The notes under the pieces were generated by a model, which did not search any database, was not told where the DNA came from, and worked only from the letters and a program-made list of their open reading frames with translations. Of a DNA stretch of 64,000 nt, positions 53,924 to 64,000 are shown piece after piece. The translations under genes were made by a program, and so were the position numbers. The first letter of the stretch is position 1. The number at the start of each line of letters is the position of its first letter. Where the stretch lies: NCBI GenBank assembly GCA_030407005.1, contig JAUDYN010000005.1, forward strand, positions 1,054,001 through 1,118,000, given 5' to 3'. Source of the DNA: Desarmillaria ectypa. Lineage: Eukaryota > Basidiomycota > Agaricomycetes > Agaricales > Physalacriaceae.

Positions 53924-55073
53924 CTACTGAGTTTTCTTGTCCATGCGTTTGATTGAGGGAAGCCCGAAGTGATAGCGGACATCAAACTTGCTGGAATTAT
54001 CCTTCATACAGAGCGAACTTGGGTGTCTCATTGGTGAAGGAGTTTCGGGAGCGGTGTCAGAAGACTTACATAACTACGAAAATATGAGTTACAGTCGAAG
54101 AGATATTATGTGCACTCACGATGGGTCCCAGTGAACATGTAATAAGTGCCCAGACCCTGCATATTTTGATGAGTTTGGGCGAAACGAAAATGTCGTTGGG
54201 GTTCTTACAGTGAAGACGTGCCACCAAGCGTGTCCTTCAAGCAAAAATGCCAGCGGCCATCCGATTGAAACCTTAAATCGCGTCAGGTCGTCGCAGAAAA
54301 TGTTGTCTATGTTCCAGACGAGAAATCCGAATATGAAAAGGCCTGCGCCATAGCCAAAGATGCGTCCAATTTGTGACTTCTTGTAATCAGGTATTCGAAA
54401 GCGCACTTCCGACCACTTCAAGAGGTGTCTGATCATAAAAGCTGTGCTGACCGCGAGAGTTCCGAACGCGATCTGGTGATAAACTGGATTGCGGTAGACG
54501 ATGCTGCGTGAAGAATTAGCAAAAGCGAGGAAATGACTTCACATGCTCACTAGCTCCAAGTGAACAACACGTCGAATGTGATACTCAGTACAAGAGAGGT
54601 CATGCTTTGACGCGAAGTTATGTCAAAACCAGGACTATCGTCGTATAGGAACCAGCAACTTCCGGCAGTGACATAGATCATGGGGAGTTCATCCAGGAGT
54701 TGGTAGCGATACAAAAGCGTGGCGTGAAATGCAAGGCTGCCAAAGCCAATGAGAGCGAATCCCTGCGACCAGCGTCAGGAACGGTGATGATGTGGCAGAA
54801 CCAGATGGCTTACACCGAAACCGACAATGTACCTGGTCGGCATGAGTTCGCTTCGCGCATTGTGTGCTCCGTACGCAGCTAGTAGGATGAAGAACAGGTT
54901 GGAGATTGTGTTGGCCATTTCTGCGATATAATAAGAGAACTGATAGTTTGCCTAGAGACGACTAAGAAAAACGCGACGAGGACGAGTATACGACATACTT
55001 CGCACCAGTCAAGCGTGGCCGTTACTGGGCCATGATATCCATCCAAGTTTACGACAAGAGTCGAGCTCGCCAT
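53924..55073 (-). CDS. alkaline ceramidase (Ypc1/Ydc1 family)
   Basis: The ATG at 55073 starts a seven-helix CREST-type hydrolase: VTATLDWCEANYQFSYYIAE, EMANTISNLFFI, GFGSLAFHATL (metal-binding His), LLDELPMIYV, PVYHQIAFGTL, WNIDNIFCDDL, FLLEGHAWWHVFTGLGTYY (metal-binding His residues), and a polar tail ending in KRMDKKTQ. Alkaline ceramidases in ER or Golgi membranes hydrolyse ceramide or phytoceramide to a sphingoid base and fatty acid. The C-terminal lysine-rich end could serve ER retrieval. Five or so short introns. The gene diverges from the DUF1295 gene 345 bases away. Confidence 0.93.
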
Positions 55074-55417
55074 GGCTGGTGATACAGAAAAAATACAGGG
55101 CGTTAAGGATAAAAGACAAAGCGAAGTGCCGGACGCTTGACCGCCTCACAGTCAGGGACCAGGGTTGCAGACGAGAGTCTTGAGTTTTCATTCTAAAAAT
55201 ACGATCCCATCGGAGATTGGTATCAAAAATCATCAAAAATGGGATAATTCCGCCCCAAATCATTCGCGCTAAGTATAGTTTGTCATCATCATTACACGGC
55301 AGCACGGTACCACTTGGGCTGGACGTCGTCATCGTCAGGCGATCACCACTGTTTCGGCACCAAATCTTTGAAATCAAAAAGATGTGGCCGACTTGTGGCT
55401 GCTGACCAGCTACCATC

Positions 55418-56720
55418 ATGACTTTCCTTCCACCACCATCATGGGCCGAATTCGCCTGGCCTCTGCAGTTTTGCGCATTCGTGACGACGGCGACATACGT
55501 CGCATCCATTGTAACGGCTAATGTATCTCAGGTAGGCTCCTGTCTCTGACTGGGTCAATTGCTGAGTATATGCGTCTAGGTTGACCGTCTCTGGACGTTT
55601 CTTCCAGTCGTCTATTCTGCATACTTCGCCTTGCTGCCTTTGTGGCCAAAATCAGTCCAGCCGTTTCCTTTGTGTCCATATGTACCCGACGAGCTCGTGG
55701 CCTTCGCCAGCGACTACAGCCCGCGCGCCATATTAATGGTCGTGCTCGAAGCTATCTGGATGTACAGGTACGTACTGCTAGCTTCGCGCTAGCTCGTTGT
55801 CATGCCCTGACATTCGTTGTTAGGCTGAGCTATAATACCTACCGTCGTGGTTTGTTCAACTTGAAGGACGAAGATTATCGATGGGCAGTACTCCGTACCC
55901 AGCTTCCCGTATGGCTCTTCCAAATCACAAACCTCGTTTTTATCTCCGGGATTCAGAACGTACTCCTCCTGTCACTTGTAATTCCGACATACATCGCGGC
56001 GGTACAGCAACCGCACGACCATCTCGCCCTTTCTGACGTCGTCCTTGCATTATCCAGTCTTGTCATACTTTGCCTTGAATTTGTAGCCGATAATCAGCAG
56101 TATGCTTTTCATGCCTACAAACATTCGTACTTCAAAGGCACGGACGACTACGATGAAAAGAAGCAGTGGGCCGGTGCTCGTATTAACTGGAATCCAGCGG
56201 ACGCAGAAAGAGGGTTCGTGACTCATGGATTGTGGGCATATTCTAGGCATCCGAACTTTACATGCGAGCAGCTTTTTTGGGTAAGGTCCCTCATTGTGCT
56301 CTGTACTTTCCTTATATCGGCATTTTTTAGTGGACGAATGCATTCTTCCCTATAGTCGCGCCGTTCCCACCGGACATTCCCTGCTGTTCCTTTCCTCGAT
56401 ACTTTAAAAACGTCTCCTACATCTATCCTTACCTCACTACGATGCCCGTAAAAGAGGTCCTCAGGGCGGCGTCACCATTCTGGCCTCTGCTTCCAGCTGC
56501 AAGCCTGAGCTTGCTGTTTATTGCGTCCACCCGATACACAGAACAGATCACGAAGTCAAAGTATCCTTCGTATGCACTTTATCAAAAGAGAATCGCAATG
56601 TTTGGTTTCATCAAAACAATAGAGATGTCTCTATATTACAGGCTGAGGGGAGGAGAAAGGAAGAAAAAAATTGAACAGGCTTTGTGGAGTTCCGATACAG
56701 GCAAGGTCAAGCGGCAATAA
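55418..56720 (+). CDS. DUF1295 / steroid 5-alpha-reductase-like membrane protein
   Basis: Three introns (after NVSQ, after WMY, and inside TCEQLFWW) separate four exons. The product has several hydrophobic helices (PVVYSAYFALLPLWPK, VLLLSLVIPTYIAAV, DVVLALSSLVILCLEFVAD) and the family signature region: ADNQQYAFHAYKH, RGFVTHGLWAYSRHPNF, then the EQ and W of the C-terminal NADPH-binding motif. A final helix pair and a basic tail follow. The family resembles sterol and lipid delta-reductases and isoprenylcysteine methyltransferases, but the substrate of this subgroup is not known. Confidence 0.85.
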
Positions 56721-56850
56721 TTTTCCCTTACGTTCTGTTCTTTTCATCCAGGTTGTACTAGTTAGTAACGAAAATAATCCATGTGGCTGTGCATCTTCTT
56801 TCTGACCAACTTTGCCGAATTTGGGCAGAGTACCTTCTCTCACAACCATC

Positions 56851-57699
56851 ATGAGCACCAATATTCTTGTCTCTGCATTTTCCCCCTTCCCCTCCTTGTC
56901 ATTGGCAGTACCGTCGTTGACGCCTGTTTCGTCGATTTTGCCCTTGCTTGAAGAGAGATATCCTCTTCTTCCAGTGGACTCTCTTCGCCTCTCCACCCAT
57001 TCTGGGGCTGCTCTCATAGATGGAGCGCCTCTTTCAACACTACTCGATGACTCTGATTTCTTGACGCTTCGTCTCACTCCTCGACTTCTCGGTGGAAAGG
57101 GAGGTTTCGGGTCTCAGCTACGGGCAGCTGGTGGACGTATGAGTAGTCAGAAGACAAGCAACAACGATTCATGTCGAGACTTGAGCGGAAGGCGACTAAG
57201 TACTATAAAAGAAGCGAAGAAGTGCGCGTACCTGCCGCTTATAAATATTTTCTGGCTAATCTCTCCTCAGGTTGGCTGAGTATCTTGAAGCAGAACCCGA
57301 GCGGGCCGCTGCAAAGGCCGAAGCTCAGAAAGCAAAGCTAGATGCCCTTGAGCGTAAATTGGGAATCGAGCCAAGGAAAGGATCCAGCAGCGGAACAAGC
57401 ACTCCAGGACAGTCTGAGCCTACACCGCTAGCTGGCAAGAAGCATCGGTTCGACGATACAGACTACTTAGAGCAGAGCAAGGAGCTGGTAGATGGTGTTA
57501 AGAATGCGGTGTCAGCTGGCAAGTAGCTCTGCGTTTATCATTCGCTGTTATCTTACTGCGGTCACTAGCCCTACTAAAGAAGAAAAAGAAGGCTAAGTTG
57601 ACACACGATACCTCGACAAGTGACAAGGCTGTGAAAGCTCCCGCTACGGCTATAGCTTCTGCGCCTACTGCCCCCAACCTTGAGGCTGTAGGCGCCTAG
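56851..57699 (+). CDS. SDE2: Sde2 homologue (ubiquitin-fold splicing/genome-stability factor)
   Basis: The start [13 protein letters not shown] opens a ubiquitin-like domain ending in [17 protein letters not shown], the diglycine-lysine cleavage site that defines Sde2. [17 protein letters not shown] follows, then, after an intron at about 57215-57271, [15 protein letters not shown] and a coiled segment. In fission yeast, Sde2 is cut after GG by Ubp5/Ubp15 and the C-terminal part promotes splicing of selected introns. The last intron is best read as GC-AG (57519-57568, donor G|GCAAGT), giving a lysine-rich tail ([10 protein letters not shown]) and ending in EAVGA. Using the nearby GT donor instead would give a shorter end after KEEKEG. 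An in-frame ATG at 56812 is not conserved. Confidence 0.87.
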
Positions 57700-58432
57700 T
57701 TTTCTCACTGGGACATATTTAGCTCTGTACTTTGATAGTTATTCAACTTGAGACTATTATTTCCTATTGGGTTGATGCCTATTTGTGAGTCGGCGCGATT
57801 ATCGACGGAACTTCACGTAGTAATTTCTGTTCTCAGGATCCAACTTGTAATGATGTACATATTTCGAGAGAAGGGAACTCGAATCGGAATGTGGCGCCGC
57901 AAATGAGAGGGGTCTTTACTTAGGGCCCTGCCAGTGGCCAAAACTGTTGGCTTGAACAAGTCCATGCTTCAGCTTCTCCTGAACATTGACCGCCAGGACA
58001 ACACCTGGTGTTATCACATTCAGACAACGCTGCATTCATCCCATTGAAAATTTCTCGATTTGATGAAATGGCATCTCTGTTTACTAACAAAGGTTGTCTG
58101 CCAGATCTTGAAAGTTGGATATCTCCGTACTACATATAGCAAGTTCTCCGAATTTACGTTCGAAACTCGATGCTAATGCCATATTGTTGACCCGAACAGG
58201 CATCCTTGCACAATCAAAGTCGCATCCAAGTTACATGAACTCATTGTCCAGGCTCGATCATGCAAATCAGGGTCCAGTTCACGGCAGTGGCCCAAGTCAA
58301 TAGGCAAGCCATTGAAGCTTCAACCAGACAAAGACGGATCTCGTCATGTATTTAAACCACGGCTCGAATTTCCAACGCTCTACCTCATTCTACTGCCTCC
58401 AGCCTTCCTCAGAATCCAAGTCTTGAATCGCA
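57700..58432. other. intergenic; promoter of the zinc-finger gene
   Basis: About 730 bases with no supported gene. A TATTTAAA-like AT-rich element lies near 58349, about 85 bases before the ATG, and a pyrimidine-rich leader follows. Confidence 0.45.
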
Positions 58433-59545
58433 ATGGCATTCTTCCCCGACGGTTCCATTTTCCAACAGGGCGTCGACGAGATGCTCTTCAACCCTGGATC
58501 ATCCAGCATGCACGCCGAAATGACCTCTTCAGCTCCATTCACCAAAGTCGATCAGTACTACAGCCCCACCGGCGAGGTCTCCTTTTCTCCACCACCTATA
58601 GCAGAAAACGCGTTCATGTTCGGACACCCTATGTTCTACAGCGATTTCCACCCAGACATCACCAACGAGTTATCGTACTTCAACCTCTACTCGTCCTCAT
58701 TCGATCCGTCTGTCGTAGAGCCCGCCAAAGCCAGTGTGTCGTACTCCGCGAGCCCCAGCTCCCCACACATTGGGAGTACAGACGAAGACGCGGAGTATGA
58801 CCTTGATCCTGAGTACGACAGCACTAGTGGAGGAGCCTGCGACTCAATGGAGTGTTTTTCCACAACTGAAGATCCGTCGACTGCCACCTTGTTTTCTCAG
58901 CCATCTTCTTCGTCAGGGGGCCGCGACCGGAGTCCATCCAGCTCCAGCTCCGACCCTTGCACCGTTGTCGACTCTAGAGACGCCGATTATCATCCCTGTG
59001 CCGAAGACTCCTCCGATACATGCTGCTCAGACGGCGATGAGTCTGACTACGACGAGCCTGCGACTGGTACCCGAAAGCGCGTACGAACTTCGAAGACTAC
59101 CTCGCAGACTCCATCCGAGTCGCCCAAACCAAAGCGCGGCAAAAAGGCCAACTTCAAAAAGTCATCCGAACGATGGTCGTTCCACGATCGACGCGTACGA
59201 CTGCGTTGCATGTTTCCCACCTGTGACGCCGAGTTATGGTCGATTAACAGTGCTGTCGATCACTTCCATGACGAGCACTCTGAGGATGAGAAGCCCGATG
59301 TCGTACGGTGTTCGTACTTTGGATGCAAAGAGACAGCCCGGAGTGTGGGAGATATGAGGAGGCATTTCTTGACCAAGACCCACGAGCCACATCATTTCAA
59401 GTGTGAATCATGCCAGACGATGTTCACAAGGCGGGATCCTATGCTCAGGCATATGCGGAACTTTCAGGGCAGGTGCAAGAATAGAACGGCAAAAAGGGGC
59501 CCTGCTAAGAAGCCTAAGAAGAGTGTTAGGGCCCGGGAGGCTTAA
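58433..59545 (+). CDS. C2H2-type zinc-finger transcription factor, intronless
   Basis: A single 370-codon exon, unusual in this intron-rich window. The N-terminal two thirds is acidic and Ser/Pro-rich (a likely activation region; DEDAEYDLDPEYDS and a run of five Ser-Ser pairs). A basic block TRKRVRTSK ... KPKRGKKANFKK follows, then three zinc-finger-like units: RCMFPTCDAELWSINSAVDH with HDEH, RCSYFGCKETARSVGDMRRH with THEPHH, and FKCESCQTMFTRRDPMLRHM followed by a C2HC-like end. The C-terminus is lysine/arginine rich. It is probably a nuclear DNA-binding regulator; its targets are unknown. Confidence 0.85.
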   Translation: MAFFPDGSIFQQGVDEMLFNPGSSSMHAEMTSSAPFTKVDQYYSPTGEVSFSPPPIAENAFMFGHPMFYSDFHPDITNELSYFNLYSSSFDPSVVEPAKASVSYSASPSSPHIGSTDEDAEYDLDPEYDSTSGGACDSMECFSTTEDPSTATLFSQPSSSSGGRDRSPSSSSSDPCTVVDSRDADYHPCAEDSSDTCCSDGDESDYDEPATGTRKRVRTSKTTSQTPSESPKPKRGKKANFKKSSERWSFHDRRVRLRCMFPTCDAELWSINSAVDHFHDEHSEDEKPDVVRCSYFGCKETARSVGDMRRHFLTKTHEPHHFKCESCQTMFTRRDPMLRHMRNFQGRCKNRTAKRGPAKKPKKSVRAREA

Positions 59546-59774
59546 AGTGACACGACCAGTAATGATATTTGATACCTTCCTTTCCTAAGTTACACGTAGA
59601 TAGTGACTCGTTTATGCGCCCATTTAGAATTTTAGATCCTATATAATTTTGTCATATGCCCTATGCCAGCTTAGTGTTCAAAGTAACGATAAACGCGGAC
59701 CTCTTTATACGATATAAGAGTGATGAGCTATTGAACGCTCTGATTTCAGATTGGAGTGCAACGGTATAAGTCGA

Positions 59775-60176
59775 CTAGAAACCTCTATCACTTAAGCGAC
59801 CCTGATCACTGTTGACATCATCTGAACCTCGTTGGCCCGAAGGTTGAAACTCGGATATCGCGATCACGTTGGGATTATAAAGGTATCTACTTTGATAGAT
59901 ATGGTAAACCTGAGAAAAGCGGTACGAGAAGGTTCTTATTGTATTTACTACTGAGGATAACAATAAGGATTTGCATATGTAGGCAATAAAGAGAGGACCT
60001 TTGGACATGTCTGATTTCGTCCACATATTAGGGCTCTTCTGGGTCGGATAGTTAATTTCGTTACCAAGTGGCCGACTTGACGACTGCATTCGTGAGAACA
60101 TCGTTCGTTGCTTCTCCATTGCCTCGAGTTCGCCCTCCAACTGCTTCCTCAATGAGGCTCTAGACTCATCGGGTTG
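59775..60176 (-). other. in-frame 3' continuation beyond the stop of the upstream gene
   Basis: Directly after the TAA at 60177 the same frame goes on with QPDESRASLRKQLEGELEAM, a coiled-coil-like helix, and further with MFSRMQSSSRPLGNEI. After a possible intron, VYHIYQSRYLYNPNVI runs to a stop at 59775. The intervening stop makes this untranslated in the current sequence, unless readthrough or a sequence error applies. Confidence 0.45.
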
Positions 60177-61341
60177 TTACAAGCTCGCGGACAGTGACTC
60201 TTGAAAGATAGCGTTCATTTTCGCAGTGATGTTACGTGTCGCCCGGAGGCCGTATGGAGAAATATCAGAGAGATCATTAGGCGGGTACAATGGCGACTTG
60301 GTTATTGATGGAAGTGAATGTTTTCGGGAGTTGGAAAACTTTTTTCGATGGGCTTGGCTTTTTTTCAGCACTGACTTGACGGATGGGCGTCTGGCCGATG
60401 GCGTGAAACTGGGCTCGAATCCTTGACCACACGCGAGATGTGATCCAATCGATCCATCCCCCTTCATACGGTCCTCCGGGTAAGAAGTCTCCCCGTTGGA
60501 AACTGTGAAGGTCCACAAATCGTAATCCGAGTCTTCTTCCTGACAGAGGCCTTCGTAGTCACGATTGAGGTCCATGCCGGTTCCAAAAGCGGAGACATAG
60601 GTAGGCAGTGACAATGTGGTTGCTGTGGTATCAGGAGAGAGGCAGAGGGCACGAGGGTTCACAGTTACATCTTCGTTAATAGCACGAGGTACTCCCGAGA
60701 GATTGGAGCCCGGGTGTTCCCAGCTGAGGCCAGTGGACACGGTTGTGTCGACAGGTTGCAAACAAGCGGATAGAGAAGGAGGAGGAAAACTCTGCGGACA
60801 GTAGCCCAGCGAGCTCTGGGACTTTAGGTATTCGGCATACTGCTGTTAACACTTATCAGAGGGAAGCGTGGAAATCCAATTACGAGATACACACCTCCTC
60901 AGACAACAAGGTACACACGCCGTCGCGCTGCACTGCTTCAACGTCGAAAAGATGACTTTTTGGGATCAAACTACACGGAATGTAGGCCACCCCTTCAAGT
61001 TCCTGGCCGGGATGAGTAAAATAGACGAAGGGATTCTTCCTGACGACAGAATGAAGGTTGTGGTGTTGAATGAAGTTTGCTCCAACTAGTTGGTCCACGT
61101 CGAAGTTTATGTGCTTGGGAGGCTGGGTATTTAGTACCACGAAGCCCGTCTCAAGGTCTACCGGTGTGGCATGTTGCTCCAGATAGCGTGAAAGAAAGTT
61201 GTCACTGGAGTTCCCGTATTCTGATGCGGGAGCTCCGAAAGGTTTCTCCAGAGGTGTTTCGAGTACCTTGATCATCTGTTCCATGTCCTTACCGATGGCA
61301 TTCAGGTTGTCGTTAGCAAAGGTGGTGGTGTTTACAGACAT
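60177..61341 (-). CDS. unknown protein with Ser/Pro-rich C-terminal half
   Basis: The ATG at 61341 opens MSVNTTTFANDNLNAIGK and a compact-looking region (FDVDQLVGANFIQHHNLHSV, NPFVYFTHPGQELEGVAYIP). One GT-AG intron (about 60847-60894) joins it to a polar region ending FQESLSASL and a TAA at 60177. Basic patches (SVKSVLKKSQAHRKKFSNSR) could be nuclear signals. I do not recognise the family. The frame continues with coding character beyond the stop, so the protein may be a truncated version of a longer one. Confidence 0.6.
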
Positions 61342-62702
61342 GATGTGAAAGCCTGGGTGTCTATGAGCAGATAGATTTCTAGCCCTCAGGCATTATATAT
61401 GGCGTCCGGACAATGCCCAGTCATAGTTTGAGCTCGCGCAGGAATGTGCAAGTTTCCATTGAAAACAGTGGTAGAAGCGACAATAGTTTGGGATTTTGCG
61501 TTGTCACTACTGTTGTTCCATTGATCGTGACACAATTCGATGTGAAATCAAAAGGCTTGATTCTTCCCTTTATGAAGTGTGGCACAAGCTAAGGACAAAA
61601 GTGAGGAGAACCAAAATTCAAAAACACAGTGTAAGATGGTCGATCAGTGTGTGTTTAAGTTAGTTTCGCCCTGTTATGTCGGGGCTGTACGCAAAGAGTA
61701 CTCCGGTGCATATCGGCTCGTGAGATTGGTCTTAAGACAAGCATCAGCGTTAAAGAAAGGAATCGTCGCCTAGTCGCCGTGGGTTCGGGGATGGACGCTT
61801 GTAATGAGATCCAAAGTCCTTCATCAAAGAAACAAGGAGTCGACACTAAGCCGGATTATGGAACTGGGAGATGCCATGATGACTTGGTGCTGTTACAAAT
61901 AAACCCGCAGCGCTTCGTGACTAGCTATATGGCTCCAAGTTCAAGAAAATAGTTGGCACTTGGCTCAACAGCTGTCTGATTCCAGGAACTTGATAGCATG
62001 GAAGGGCATGGCCGGAGACGGAATACCAAGGCTCTGCATACTTTCCAAGTGCTCTATGGGGAAAACCGTAGCAGTCTCGAATTATCTCCGAAGTCATAAG
62101 GCTCCGGAATGGGGCGTCTAGTGTTGACTAATTGGCCGTCTTGAGTACTGGTCCGTGAACCTTCGATATCGTTGTAAGCCACCGGCGCAAAAAGTCAAGG
62201 ACGACAAACGCCACGGTGCTCGCACGCGTTCGAGTCAAGCAAGTCAGGCTGTTCGGCAGTCATATTGGCTTGAAAGAAGATGTAAGTTATCGACATGACA
62301 ACACATGTGGGGAGAAAATACATGGCCGATGTGCTCGAAGTCCAGGTGTGTGAAGGAGGAAAAAAAATGGATGTCCAACTTGAAGCGGAGTTCGAACTTC
62401 GTGCAAGAAGTCGGCACCACTTTGTCACCACTTCCCGAAGGACCGACAGGCCTTTTCACTCAAGGCTAACAAGAAACTCTGAGGACCTTCATTTGTCAGA
62501 AGCAGCAGAGATTGACATGACAAGAGCTCGGGGAACCTCGATATGGGATCCCCGGTACCACCAACTTCACGCAGTAAGTAATGTATTCATAAATGAGTGA
62601 TGATCAGAGATGCCCTAATATGTACAATTGAAAGAACGAATAATAGAGAGGAACGGTATATATATATATATATATCCTTCACGATTCATCGGCGCTCAAA
62701 GC
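61342..62702. other. intergenic, no supported gene
   Basis: About 1.36 kb between the unknown gene and the chitinase stop. The open frame at 62295-62600 on the plus strand has no recognisable domain, and its reverse frame also stays open. It includes a TA dinucleotide run at 62657-62675. Confidence 0.5.
62657..62675. repeat. (TA) dinucleotide microsatellite
   Basis: A run of nine and a half TA units directly upstream of a pyrimidine-rich stretch, outside coding sequence. Confidence 0.95.
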
Positions 62703-64000
62703 TCAGCAGCTACTGACCGCCTTCCAGACACCAGCTGGTCCCCCGGGGGTATCACCTTGCGTCCACCAAGAAGCAGCCCAAAGCTTTCCGCCTGTGGAAC
62801 CGGGTCAACATTCACCGAATAAACGCCAGCGAGAAGAGGAAACCCTACCATAAGATACCTGGTTGCCGCCGACATAGACAGCTGTCGAATCCCATGCTGA
62901 AACGCCAGAGCAGCTTCCGCTTCCACCCGTAGGTGTCGAACTAGCACTGGTAGTGGTCGTGGAGCTTGTAGGTGTGGATCCGCTCTGTCCCATGTTGGTC
63001 CTGATGTTGTCCCACTTGCTGTTCGGGTAGTTGATATGGTTCGGTGTCGTGTCGAGGGTACCGAGTACGCCAGCTGCGGTACCAACGAGGGACTCGGAGC
63101 CCACTTTGTCCGTCGACAGCTAGGAAATGGAATATCAGCTTGAAGACTCCAAGTAGCAGCATGCCAAGAAGATAGTAGCACGAACCTCCCAGAACATAGA
63201 TCCTGCCATGCCGTTGTCATTGATGTACTTGGTTTTCAAGGAAACGATGTTCGGGGTATCGTATGAGACCAATTCGTTCTTAGAAGAGTCGTACGAGTAG
63301 CTCGTAACATCGGTAACATTTTCGTAGACCTGAGCGCCAGCCACTGTTATATTGGGTCAGCTAAAGTTAAGGACATTAAACTAAAACATACAAGGAAGCG
63401 TCTTATACGAGTAGATACCGGCCTCGATAGTCCCCGAACCAATCTGAATAGAGAGCTTGATGAGATGGAGAAACACGGAGAGCTATAAAACACATACACC
63501 GTTGTAAGACTGGCCAATACCGTTTGTGTTCTCGAATGCCCGCCCGTACAATGGCATACCCATTGTGATCTTACTGATATCTGCACCCGCAGAAACAAAA
63601 TATTTCACTGCAGCATCAGTGCTCACCCCTGTCCGAGTACCGCCATAGAGATTGGCTTGGTTATCAGTGTAGTTCAACCAGGAACCGGCATAATCATACG
63701 CCATTAGGTTCCAGTGTGTCAGGGCTTTGTCCATCTGAGGAATAACAAGGTTGGCGTAGTTCTTTGAACCCGCAGAGACAGCTGCTGAGAGTTGGTATGG
63801 AGTGGCATCGCCCTTGGACGTGGCGAGTTTATCGAAGGCGGAACGCAACTCGGTCAAGAGGTCGGCAAAGCCTTGACCTTCCGCTGAACTGGAGGGGTAT
63901 TCAAAGTCGATGTCACTGGTACAAAGTCTTAGCACAGTTATCTCGATAGAGGCAATGAAAAAAAAACTAACATGCCATCAAAACCGTAGTCCTCGATTAG
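62703..64000 (-). CDS. GH18 class V chitinase with C-terminal CBM5/12 (5' end off window)
   Basis: The right edge cuts the gene just before the catalytic motif: LIEDYGFDG, an intron, then IDIDFEYPSSSAEGQ, completing DGxDxDxE with the catalytic Glu. Further GH18 landmarks are LSAAVSAGSKNY, WNLMAYDYAGSWLNY, ITMGMPLYGRAF, VSYDTPNIVSLKTKYIND and NGMAGSMFWELSTD. A Thr/Ser linker (TPTSSTTTTSASSTPTG) follows, then a CBM5/12 (CSGVSAWDSTAVYVGGNQVS, KLWAASWWTQGDTPGGPAG, VWKAVSSC). Class V (bacterial/animal-type) enzymes of fungi are secreted and degrade chitin during growth, autolysis or mycoparasitism. The N-terminus and signal peptide lie outside the window. Confidence 0.93.

Noticed and set aside
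62295..62600. Plus-strand open frame of 101 codons
   Set aside because: No domain or splice context; the reverse strand is equally open; not supported as a gene.

Overview
The window comes from a filamentous basidiomycete, most likely an Agaricomycete (mushroom-forming fungus). Genes are split by many 45-60 base GT-AG introns, lie close together on both strands, and often start in divergent pairs from promoters of 110-350 bases. Several products are typically basidiomycete: a double hybrid histidine kinase, a NACHT-ankyrin STAND protein, and chitinases with C-terminal CBM5/12 modules. I see no tRNA, rRNA, CRISPR array or intact transposon.

Layout. 0-10 kb: 3' part of a MARVEL membrane protein gene (minus), an odd coiled-coil ORF, a Nudix hydrolase (minus) divergent from a long proline-rich WH2-like protein (plus), then a secreted GH18 class III chitinase (minus). 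11-16.6 kb: DBP2/p68 DEAD-box helicase with one 675-base intron, an Rsr1/Rap-type GTPase, and a divergent RS-type cyclophilin. 17.5-28 kb is dense housekeeping: an eIF4B/eIF4H-like RRM protein, mitochondrial-type citrate synthase, Trm8 tRNA methyltransferase, exosome subunit Rrp41, nicotinate phosphoribosyltransferase and a DHHC palmitoyltransferase. 29-34 kb: an SH3 protein of the Lsb type, a broken short-chain dehydrogenase, and an unrecognised protein packed with SUMO-acceptor-like motifs. 34.2-38.5 kb holds only degenerate coding remnants. 38.5-44.8 kb is one large double hybrid histidine kinase. 46.5-48.6 kb encodes a TMEM135-like membrane protein. 49.3-52.8 kb is a STAND/NACHT-ankyrin gene with many frameshifts and stops. 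53.9-64 kb: alkaline ceramidase, a DUF1295 membrane reductase-like protein, an Sde2 homologue, an intronless C2H2 zinc-finger protein, an unknown protein with a stop inside its frame, and a partial class V chitinase.

Functional links. Several genes serve RNA metabolism (Dbp2, RS cyclophilin, eIF4B-like, Trm8, Rrp41, Sde2). Two chitinases of different classes, both with chitin-binding modules, sit near the two ends and suggest wall remodelling or chitin degradation. The most unusual features are the oversized helicase intron at helicase motif V, the SUMO-motif-rich protein, several GC-AG introns, and the cluster of decayed accessory genes (dehydrogenase, NACHT-ankyrin, 34-38 kb remnants) among intact housekeeping genes. 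Exon boundaries were placed by hand from splice signals and frame continuity; all joined proteins are predictions.
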